Shown piece by piece: positions 12,481-18,396 of a DNA stretch of 18,396 nt; the stretch's first letter is position 1; each line of letters starts with the position of its first letter. The notes under the pieces were generated by a model. The model saw only the letters and a program-made list of their open reading frames with translations. It searched no databases and was not told the origin of the DNA. The DNA lies in NCBI GenBank assembly GCA_005888075.1, contig VBKD01000101.1:1-18396 (forward strand). The letters run 5' to 3'. The stretch comes from Chloroflexota bacterium. Lineage in GTDB: Bacteria > Chloroflexota > Dormibacteria > Dormibacterales > Dormibacteraceae. Made by a program: the position numbers and the translations under genes.

Positions 12481-14809
12481 GGTCCAAATCCTTCGGAGGC
12501 GGCTCGACCTTGATAGGTGGCGGATAAGGAATGGGCGGGAACATCGGAGGGCCGTACCGAGCGGGCTCGCCCTTTGACTTGCGTCGCAACGCTTCCAACA
12601 CCTTCTCGGGCGTGACGGGTATCTCGTCGATCCATACGCCGAGCGCGTCGTACACCGCCGAGCACAGCGCGGGTGGCACGGGCAGCAGCGGCCCCTGGCC
12701 GGCTTCCTTGGCGCCGTACGGTCCTTCGGGGTCGACGGTTTCGACTATGAATGTCTGAACCTCGGGCATGTCGAGGAACGTCGGCGACTTGTACTCGAGC
12801 ATGGATGGCCATTTGTGCAGGCCCTTGCGAAATGTCTGCTCTTCCATCAGCGCTTCGCCGAGGCCCATGTACACGCTCCCCTCGACCTGCCCTTCGACAA
12901 GCAGCGGGTTGATGGCGCGCCCGACGTCGTGGGCGATCCAGATCTTGTTGACGGAGACCAGGCCGGTCCGCTCGTCCGCGTCCAGATCGACGACGCATGC
13001 CGAGTAGCTGTACGCGGGACTGGGACCAACGCCCGACCCTTTGTACGGGCCCGCGATCCTGGGCGGCGTATAGCTGCCGGCGCTGGTGAGTGTGCCGAAT
13101 CTCGCTTCGGCCAGCACGCTTGCCTCCTCGAACGAAAAGTCTCCGATTCGACCGTCGCCGACCTCAACGGCGCTCGCCTCGCATCCCATCTTGGCCGCGG
13201 TTGCCTCCACGAGCATCGCGCGCATCTTGCGTGCTGCCTCGACCGCGGCGTTGCCGGCCATGAAGGTGACTCGGGACGAGTACGAGCCAAGATCGATGGG
13301 CGTCGTGTCGGTGTCCGCGGTGACCAGGCGGACGTCAGCCGGCTGCAGGCCGAGCTCCTCGGCGACGATCGTCGCGAGCACCGAATCCGACCCCTGGCCG
13401 ATGTCCATCGCTCCGCAGTACGCGGTGACACCGCCGCGGTCCACCTTGATCTGCACTTCCGAGTGCGGCATATCGTTCCAGTAGATGGCGGTGCCGGCGC
13501 CAGACAAATAGGTCGACACGGCAAAGCCCATTCCGTGACCGATTCGCTTTTCGCGCGTGGCATAACCCGAGGCCTGCATAACGCGGTCGACGCATTCGTC
13601 AAGACCGCAGGATGTGACGCGAAGCCAGTTGACGGTGCGAGTGTTGGGTTGCACGAAGTTCCGCCGCTTCAGCTCGACAGGATCGAGACCGAGGTCGCGT
13701 GCGATCTTCTCCAGGTGGAGCTCGAGCGCAAAGCGTGGCTGCGGTGTGCCATGTCCGCGCTTAGGCCCGCACGGCGGCTTGTTGGTGAAGACGCGGCAGC
13801 CCTCGAAGCGATACGCGGGAATGTCATAAGTCACGGTCTGCAGCGCGCCCGTATAAAAAGTTGACGCGACTCCGTAAGAGCCGTAAGCGCCGCCATCCAG
13901 CGCGGTGCGGAAGTGCATTGCGGTGATGCGCCCATCCTTGGCCACACCCGTCCTCACCCACATCAGGACCGGATGCCGGCCCCGATGTGCGTAGAAGACC
14001 TCCTCACGCGTGAGGGTGCATTTGACCGGACGGCCGGTGAGCATCGCGAGCTTGCACACGATGATCTCGTGCGCAAACGGATCGGTCTTGCCACCGAAGC
14101 CGCCGCCGTGCGCCGCGCCGATGACCCGGATGCGGTTCATCGGCAGCTCGAGGACCTTGCTCAGCGCGCGATGCACGTAATGCACGACCTGCGTCGACGA
14201 CCACAGAGTGACTTTTCCGTCCAGGTAGGTGGCAATCGCGCTGTGCTGCTCCATGGGCAGGTGAGTGTTGCCCTGGTAGAAGAAGACGTCCTCACGAATG
14301 GTTTCGGCGTGAGCAAATCCGCCTTCGACGTCACCGAATTCGAGCGCCACGAGCTTGTGGATGTTGTTCGGTCCGCCGTAGTCCTGGATTCGCTCGTCCT
14401 TCGGCTCTCTCAACGCCGCGTCGATCGACATGACGGGTTCGAGCACGTCGTACTCGACCGCGATTGCATCACACGCCGCCGCCGCGATCTCTTCATCGGT
14501 CGCGGCCACCGCGGCGATGGGGTCGCCGACGTAGCGCACTTTCTCGTGCTCGAGGGCGCGCTCGTCCTGGGTCACGGGGAGGATGCCGAACTTGACGGGT
14601 AGATCGGCGCCGGTGATGACCGCCAGAACACCTGGGATCCGGCGCGCGGCGGATGTGTCGATGGACAGGATCCGCGCGTGCGGGTGGGGGCTGCGCAGGA
14701 TCCTGCAGTGCAGGGTCCGTGGCGGCAGCATATCGTCGGCGTAGATCGCGCGACCGGTGACCTTCGCCGAGGCATCGACTTTGGGCAGCGGCTTGCCTAC
14801 AACCTTCAT
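12458..14809 (-). CDS. Molybdenum-binding large subunit, xanthine oxidase/4-hydroxybenzoyl-CoA reductase family
   Basis: 783 residues from ATG 14809, which overlaps the small-subunit stop as ATGA; the longer frame from 14872 reads through the small-subunit gene. The N-terminal domain begins KPLPKVDASAKVTGRAIYADD. Molybdopterin-contact motifs include GGGFGGKTDPFAHE (235-248) and PPCGPKRGHGTPQPR (345-359). There is no CoxL-type AYRCSFR or AYRGAGR loop, so CO dehydrogenase is unlikely. Near the C-terminus the family's catalytic Glu position reads GAKEAGQGPLLPV, with Gln (Q705) instead of Glu. A Pro-rich tail (about 750-775) follows. With the HcrB-like partner this best fits a 4-hydroxybenzoyl-CoA reductase-type or related dehydrogenase acting in the cytoplasm. 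moaA lies in the same window. Confidence 0.9.
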   Translation of the reverse strand: MKVVGKPLPKVDASAKVTGRAIYADDMLPPRTLHCRILRSPHPHARILSIDTSAARRIPGVLAVITGADLPVKFGILPVTQDERALEHEKVRYVGDPIAAVAATDEEIAAAACDAIAVEYDVLEPVMSIDAALREPKDERIQDYGGPNNIHKLVALEFGDVEGGFAHAETIREDVFFYQGNTHLPMEQHSAIATYLDGKVTLWSSTQVVHYVHRALSKVLELPMNRIRVIGAAHGGGFGGKTDPFAHEIIVCKLAMLTGRPVKCTLTREEVFYAHRGRHPVLMWVRTGVAKDGRITAMHFRTALDGGAYGSYGVASTFYTGALQTVTYDIPAYRFEGCRVFTNKPPCGPKRGHGTPQPRFALELHLEKIARDLGLDPVELKRRNFVQPNTRTVNWLRVTSCGLDECVDRVMQASGYATREKRIGHGMGFAVSTYLSGAGTAIYWNDMPHSEVQIKVDRGGVTAYCGAMDIGQGSDSVLATIVAEELGLQPADVRLVTADTDTTPIDLGSYSSRVTFMAGNAAVEAARKMRAMLVEATAAKMGCEASAVEVGDGRIGDFSFEEASVLAEARFGTLTSAGSYTPPRIAGPYKGSGVGPSPAYSYSACVVDLDADERTGLVSVNKIWIAHDVGRAINPLLVEGQVEGSVYMGLGEALMEEQTFRKGLHKWPSMLEYKSPTFLDMPEVQTFIVETVDPEGPYGAKEAGQGPLLPVPPALCSAVYDALGVWIDEIPVTPEKVLEALRRKSKGEPARYGPPMFPPIPYPPPIKVEPPPKDLDHASAAAI

Positions 14810-15300
14810 CCCATCCGACTCGCAGCAAGTGACACAGCGTCCAGGATCTTCGAGTAGCCGGTGCAACGGCACAGATTTCCGGCCAGCGCCTCACGGATCT
14901 CGTCGCGCGTAGGAGCGGGGTTGGTCTCGACCAACGATTTCGCCGCCAGGAGGATTCCGGGTGTGCAATAACCGCACTGCGCGGCGCCCAGCTCCGCGAA
15001 GGCCTGTTGCAGCGGATGAAGCTGGGACCCGTGCGCCATGCCTTCGACGGTCGTGACCGCTTGGCCCTGCACCTGGATCGGAAGCACGAGGCAGCTCAGC
15101 TCGGGCTTGCCGCCGACCAGCACCGTGCAGGTTCCGCATTCGCCCAGCTCGCACCCGTGCTTGGTGCCGGTAAGCCCCATGTCCTCGCGCAAGACCTCGA
15201 GCAGCGTCTTGTGCACCGGGAGCAGCATCTCGGTCCGCTCGCCGTTGACCTCCAGGGCAATTACCTGGCGATCGACCGGGCGCAGCGTCTCGTTCTTCAA
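14806..15300 (-). CDS. 2Fe-2S subunit of the molybdenum hydroxylase (CoxS/HcrC-like)
   Basis: 164 residues. The N-terminal plant-type ferredoxin domain binds one cluster through C50, C55, C58 and C70 (HGCELGECGTC and ELSC). The C-terminal helical domain binds the second through C109, C112, C144 and C146 (QCGYCTPG and NLCRCTGY). Both sites are complete, so two 2Fe-2S clusters can relay electrons between molybdenum and FAD. The TTG start is supported by its TTGA overlap with the HAD gene stop (15297-15300) and the correct N-terminal length. It is followed by the Mo subunit with an ATGA overlap, giving the order small, large, medium. Confidence 0.94.
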   Translation of the reverse strand: MKNETLRPVDRQVIALEVNGERTEMLLPVHKTLLEVLREDMGLTGTKHGCELGECGTCTVLVGGKPELSCLVLPIQVQGQAVTTVEGMAHGSQLHPLQQAFAELGAAQCGYCTPGILLAAKSLVETNPAPTRDEIREALAGNLCRCTGYSKILDAVSLAASRMG

Positions 15301-16043
15301 GACGATTGGAGCATAGTCCTGAGGGCTTCAGCGCACGCCCAGAGGTCCGGAGCGATGGCGTGCGCTCGACTCGATTCAGGTCTGGGGTCGTCGGGATGGA
15401 CGAGGATCGCGAGCATGCCTAACTTGAGGGCCGGCTCGACATCGTTCACCTCGGAGTTGCCGATCACCGCGCAGCGTTCGGCGGGAACGCCGGCGCGCTG
15501 CATCGCCAGCTCGAAAACAGCCGGGTGCGGCTTCAGGCGGCCCGCGTCGACCGAGGTGACGACCTCGTCGATGTGCTCAGCCATTCCCAGAAGGCGAAAG
15601 TCGTCCCAGTAGCTCTCGGCGTCCCGCCAGTAGGTGTTGCTCGTGATGACAGTGCGCATCCCGAGGTCGTGGATCGCGGCCAGGAGCTCCGGCGCACCAG
15701 GCAATGGCTTGAGTCGGTCGAAGACTGGTACCGCCATCGCGCGACGGATGAGCATCACGGTTTGCTGGTCGCGAGGCAGGCCCTGGCGCTCGAGGCAGGT
15801 TGCAACCAGGGTGCCGGAGTCGGGCGACACAGCCTCCCAGGCGGGATCGATATGGCGACTGCTGCGGGTCAAATCGGCCACGAGGGCTTCCACGACAGCG
15901 GGGTCGATGGCAGGCATCGCGGCGGCGACTCTGTGCACGCGACCGGCCCCGTCTGTCTCGCGGAGCGGCCACGAATTGGGCCACAGCGTGCCGCCGACGT
16001 CGACCATGGCCACCTGGAGGGCTCTCGCCACCGGCTCTATCAT
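15297..16043 (-). CDS. HAD-superfamily hydrolase-like protein
   Basis: 248 residues from ATG 16043; a longer frame to 16226 runs antisense into aroC and is rejected. Motif I is VDVGGTLWP (14-22) with nucleophile D15, but the second Asp of the usual DxD is Gly. Motif II is ITSN (133-136), motif III K171 in GRLKPHP, motif IV GNSEVNDVEPA (195-205) with Asn at the first acidic position and D201 kept. The cap lies between motifs I and II. The DVGGT form occurs in some HAD subfamilies, but loss of the usual general acid makes a plain phosphatase less certain. It heads the molybdenum hydroxylase operon by TTGA overlap and is divergent from aroC, with 7 bases between start codons. Substrate unknown. 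Confidence 0.82.
   Translation of the reverse strand: MIEPVARALQVAMVDVGGTLWPNSWPLRETDGAGRVHRVAAAMPAIDPAVVEALVADLTRSSRHIDPAWEAVSPDSGTLVATCLERQGLPRDQQTVMLIRRAMAVPVFDRLKPLPGAPELLAAIHDLGMRTVITSNTYWRDAESYWDDFRLLGMAEHIDEVVTSVDAGRLKPHPAVFELAMQRAGVPAERCAVIGNSEVNDVEPALKLGMLAILVHPDDPRPESSRAHAIAPDLWACAEALRTMLQSS
16038..16043 (+). promoter_or_regulatory. Putative -10 element of aroC (leaderless type)
   Basis: TATCAT (five of six matches) is followed by 7 bases and the aroC ATG at 16051. It is the same hexamer at the same distance as at moaA. It overlaps the divergent HAD start codon. Confidence 0.5.
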
Positions 16044-16050
16044 CGCGTCA

Positions 16051-17205
16051 ATGCTCAGGTGGTTGACGGCGGGCGAATCGCATGGACCGCAGCTGACCGT
16101 GATCATCGAAGGCCTGCCGTCGGGTCTGGAGATCTCGGAAGAGGACCTGCGTCGTGACCTGGCGCGGCGGCAAGGCGGGCATGGTCGCGGCGGCCGCCAG
16201 AAGATCGAAACTGATGTCGCACGCATCGTCAGCGGAGTCCGCGGCGGCTACACCATCGGCAGCCCCGTCACGCTGGTGCTCGAGAACAAGGACCACGTCA
16301 ACTGGACCGCCCAGATGACCGCGGCCAAAGAGGGATTCGACCCAAAGGTCGTGACCCGTCTGCGGCCCGGCCACGCCGACCTGGCCGGCGCGCTGAAGTA
16401 TGGCCATACGGACATCCGCAACGTGCTCGAACGTTCGTCGGCCCGCGAGACGGCGACCAGGGTCGCGGCCGGCGGTGTGGCGCGCAAGCTGCTCGGCCAC
16501 TTCGGAGTCGAGATCCTCAGCTTCACGCAATCCATCGGCACCGTCGATACCGGCTACGAAGGCTGTGATCCGGACACGGTGAGGGTGGAGGACATAGAGG
16601 CCTCACCCGTCCGCTGCCCCGACCCGGAGGCATCGAAGCGAATGATCGCCGAGATCGACGAGGTGGGCGAGCTCGGCGACACTTTGGGTGGAACTTTCCG
16701 AGTCATCGCACGCGGCTTGCCAATAGGTCTCGGGAGTTACGTGCATTGGGACCGCAAGCTCGACGGCAAGCTGGCCCAGGCGGTCCTTTCGATCAACGCC
16801 ATCAAAGCCGTTGAGTTTGGCGCCGGCTTCGAAGGTGCCGCGCGCCGCGGGTCTGACTTCCATGACCAGATCGACTATCAGGGCGGCCGGTTCACACACC
16901 TGACCAACCGCGCGGGTGGCCTGACCGGCGGCGTGACCAACGGCGAGGCGATCGACCTGCGCGTGGCGATCAAGCCCATCTCCACGATGAAAAAGCCGAT
17001 GCAGTCGATCGACCTCAAGACAAAGGAAAGGACAGAGGCCCATTACGAGCGGAGCGATGTGTGCGTCGTGCCCGCGGCGGGCGTGATCGGCGAGGCCGTG
17101 GTGGCGCTGACGCTCGCCGATTCGTTTCTGGAGAAATTCGGCGGCGACTCGATGCCCGAGCTGGAGCGGAACTACCGGTCGTTCATGGAATCGATCGCAC
17201 AGTAA
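16051..17205 (+). CDS. aroC: Chorismate synthase
   Basis: 384 residues from ATG 16051; the open frame extends far upstream but only this start gives the invariant N-terminus LTAGESHGP (5-13). The enzyme uses reduced FMN to eliminate phosphate from 5-enolpyruvylshikimate 3-phosphate, giving chorismate for aromatic amino acids, folate and menaquinone. PGHAD, ERSSARETATRVAAGGVA, GELGDTLGGTFRV, LTNRAGGLTGGVTNGEAID and GGDSMPEL are characteristic. GLTGGVTNGE differs slightly from the common GIEGGMSNGE. No other shikimate gene is adjacent. Chorismate is the precursor of menaquinone, which links it loosely to menG. The gene looks intact. Confidence 0.96.
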   Translation: MLRWLTAGESHGPQLTVIIEGLPSGLEISEEDLRRDLARRQGGHGRGGRQKIETDVARIVSGVRGGYTIGSPVTLVLENKDHVNWTAQMTAAKEGFDPKVVTRLRPGHADLAGALKYGHTDIRNVLERSSARETATRVAAGGVARKLLGHFGVEILSFTQSIGTVDTGYEGCDPDTVRVEDIEASPVRCPDPEASKRMIAEIDEVGELGDTLGGTFRVIARGLPIGLGSYVHWDRKLDGKLAQAVLSINAIKAVEFGAGFEGAARRGSDFHDQIDYQGGRFTHLTNRAGGLTGGVTNGEAIDLRVAIKPISTMKKPMQSIDLKTKERTEAHYERSDVCVVPAAGVIGEAVVALTLADSFLEKFGGDSMPELERNYRSFMESIAQ

Positions 17206-17211
17206 TACGCT
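17206..17211 (+). promoter_or_regulatory. Putative -10 element of the CoA-transferase operon (leaderless type)
   Basis: TACGCT (TANNNT) directly follows the aroC stop and is separated by 7 bases from the GTG at 17219. Its middle bases are GC-rich, so by sequence alone this is the weakest of the set. Confidence 0.3.
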
Positions 17212-17228
17212 CACCTTCGTGAAGGTGA
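17211..17228. repeat. Inverted repeat over the CoA-transferase start
   Basis: TCACCTTC-GT-GAAGGTGA is a perfect 8-base inverted repeat with a 2-base centre, spanning the GTG start (17219-17221). It could be an operator at the transcription start, or an RNA hairpin hiding AAGG, which is correctly spaced (8 bases) from an in-frame ATG at 17234. Confidence 0.5.
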
Positions 17229-18106
17229 TGTCGATGGCCGAGGCCATCAAGCAGTTCGTCCCAGATGGCTCCACCGTGGCCATCGGCACTGCCCTGGAAC
17301 CGCTGATTCCTTTCGCGGCCGGCCACGAGCTGATCCGTCAGGGGCGGCGCGACCTGGAGCTGGTCGGGCCCATCTCGGATGCGCTCTTCGACCAGCTCAT
17401 CGGCGCCGGGTGCGTGCGTCGCGTGACGGCAGCGTGGGTCGGGAACGTCTCGGAGGGACTCGGCCACTGTTACCGCCGCGCAAGCGAGGAACATGTCCCT
17501 CGCGCCCTCGAGATACGCGACCACTCGAACTTTTCGATCTCGCTCGGATTGTGGGCCGCGGCCTGGAACGTGCCGAGCCTTCCGACTAGAACTCTGCTGG
17601 GCAGCGACATCTTGCAAAGCAACCCAGACCTTTCGACTGATGGGAGCCTCGTCCAGGTGAAGGCGGTGCGGCCCGATGTCGCGATCGTGCACGTGCAGCG
17701 CGCAGATGAGCTGGGCCGCGCCCACGCTTGGGGGCCGCTTGGTGTCACCGAGGAGGCCGGCCTCGCGGCGGACCGAATCGTGATCACCTGCGAAGAGATT
17801 GTTGACGCCGGCGTGACGCTGAGCGATCCCAACCGAATCCTTTTCCCCGAAACGAAAGTCGTCGCCGTCGTCCACGAGCCCGGCGGCGCCCACCCGGCGC
17901 CCGTGCAGGGCTACTTTCGCCGCGATCACGCCTTCTATCGCGAATATGCGGAGCGGTCACGATCGGTCGCTGGGTTTCGAGCGTGGTTGAAGAGGTGGGT
18001 GCTCGAAGTGCCCAACCGAGCGACGTATCTCGGCCACGTCGATGTGCACTCGCTGCGCGTGACGCGAGAGCGCATGTCCGTTCCGGTGGACTACGGTGAC
18101 GAGTGA
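17219..18106 (+). CDS. CoA-transferase family I, alpha subunit (GctA/IpdA-like)
   Basis: 295 residues from GTG 17219, giving the family-like start KVMSMAEAIKQFVPDG; ATG 17234 is a possible alternative. FVPDGSTVAIGT near the N-terminus and VHEPGGAHPAP near 220 are typical. It is longer than the roughly 230-residue alpha subunit of 3-oxoacid CoA-transferases and fits the glutaconate CoA-transferase / IpdA group, whose members transfer CoA between acids or, in IpdAB, open a steroid-derived ring. YGYF-like end segments (VQGYFRRDHAFYREYAE) also match that group. The beta subunit follows with an 11-base overlap. It would supply or recycle CoA esters for the catabolic genes nearby. Reaction type cannot be decided from this subunit alone. 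Confidence 0.88.
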   Translation: MKVMSMAEAIKQFVPDGSTVAIGTALEPLIPFAAGHELIRQGRRDLELVGPISDALFDQLIGAGCVRRVTAAWVGNVSEGLGHCYRRASEEHVPRALEIRDHSNFSISLGLWAAAWNVPSLPTRTLLGSDILQSNPDLSTDGSLVQVKAVRPDVAIVHVQRADELGRAHAWGPLGVTEEAGLAADRIVITCEEIVDAGVTLSDPNRILFPETKVVAVVHEPGGAHPAPVQGYFRRDHAFYREYAERSRSVAGFRAWLKRWVLEVPNRATYLGHVDVHSLRVTRERMSVPVDYGDE

Positions 18107-18396
18107 CTACACGCCTCAGGAGCTGATGGTCGCGGTCGCATCGCGCGAGATCCACGATGGTGACCTTGTCTTTGTCGGCATGCGATTGCCGATCCTCGCT
18201 TACGCCGTCGCCCGCAACGCGCATGCGCCGAACGCGCGAGGGCTGTTCGAGGTGGGGCTCATGCGCGACCAGCCCGCGCAAGGGTTCCTCGGAACGATGG
18301 GCGACCCGCCCAACGTCGCCGGCGCGTTGTGGGCGACGCGCATGTCCAACGTGATGGCGCTGATGGCGCAAGGCAGCGTCGACCTCGGATTCATCG
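18096..18396 (+). CDS. CoA-transferase family I, beta subunit (GctB-like), 5' part only
   Basis: 100 codons are visible before the window ends. The GTG start at 18096, inside the alpha-subunit gene, gives DYTPQELMVAVASREIHDGDLVFVG, the normal N-terminus of GctB-type subunits; starting at ATG 18126 would lose part of the first strand. LPILAYAVARNAHAPN follows, then FEVGLMRD, where E52 aligns with the region of the catalytic Glu (E54 in Acidaminococcus GctB), and GDPPNVAGALWA. The retained Glu leans towards true CoA transfer through a glutamyl-CoA intermediate. Overlap with the alpha gene implies coupled translation and a heteromeric enzyme. The rest lies outside the window. Confidence 0.85.
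   Translation, partial: MTSDYTPQELMVAVASREIHDGDLVFVGMRLPILAYAVARNAHAPNARGLFEVGLMRDQPAQGFLGTMGDPPNVAGALWATRMSNVMALMAQGSVDLGFI

Noticed and set aside
12815..13864. 349-codon + strand frame opposite the Mo subunit
   Set aside because: It is a shadow frame without domain features; the sense gene has all expected molybdopterin motifs except the Glu noted.
11473..15300. Carbon monoxide dehydrogenase (CoxSLM) assignment
   Set aside because: The Mo subunit lacks the CoxL active-site loop (AYRCSFR or AYRGAGR), and the FAD subunit has the HcrB-type cysteine insertion.
16044..16226. N-terminal extension of the HAD protein
   Set aside because: It is antisense to the conserved start of aroC and is rich in Arg, Pro and Ser; the HAD fold begins at about 16000.

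Overview
The window is a gene-dense, high-GC bacterial chromosome segment. Nearly every base is coding, and genes are packed with 4-base overlaps, divergent starts only a few bases apart and convergent stops that touch. No tRNA, rRNA, CRISPR array, insertion sequence or plasmid-type gene was seen. Genes for a menaquinone methyltransferase, a long-chain prenyl diphosphate synthase with a HepS-like partner, Moco synthesis, a molybdenum hydroxylase and CoA-linked catabolism suggest a soil-type Terrabacteria lineage (Chloroflexota, Candidatus Dormibacterota or Actinomycetota-like). This placement is inference at modest confidence. Many first genes carry a TANNNT-like hexamer 6-9 bases before the start codon and no Shine-Dalgarno sequence, which suggests widespread leaderless transcription.

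Layout: (1) 1-1936: divergent polysaccharide flippase (truncated by the window) and GT2 glycosyltransferase. (2) 1949-2848: HtpX-like membrane protease, convergent with xseA-xseB (2852-4398). (3) 4414-5412: moaA (molybdopterin synthesis), divergent from a + strand operon of crotonase, PaaG-like crotonase, thiolase and menG (5432-8838). (4) 8835-10536, - strand: a HepS-like small subunit, a broken YjbQ/UPF0047 domain, and a prenyl diphosphate synthase fused in frame to the YjbQ C-terminus. Its stop codon shares a CTAG with the menG stop. (5) 10649-11290: KDPG/KHG-type aldolase. (6) 11306-16043, - strand: a chain HAD hydrolase > 2Fe-2S subunit > Mo subunit > FAD subunit > Flp-type prepilin, every junction overlapping. 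(7) 16051-17205 aroC, then a GctA/IpdA-type and a GctB-type CoA-transferase pair (17219 to window end).

How they fit together: moaA would supply the cofactor precursor for the molybdenum hydroxylase. The FAD subunit of that enzyme carries the four-cysteine [4Fe-4S] insertion of 4-hydroxybenzoyl-CoA reductases, so an aromatic or other CoA-thioester substrate is plausible. The two crotonases, thiolase and CoA-transferase are the sort of enzymes that would process ring-opened or beta-oxidised acyl-CoA products. menG and the prenyl synthase genes serve menaquinone synthesis.

Most notable points: the YjbQ-prenyl synthase fusion with an out-of-frame internal deletion; the HcrB-like iron-sulfur insertion together with a Gln where the molybdenum hydroxylase family normally has its catalytic Glu; an unlisted 56-residue Flp prepilin coupled by ATGA to that operon; and the recurrent leaderless-type promoter signature.
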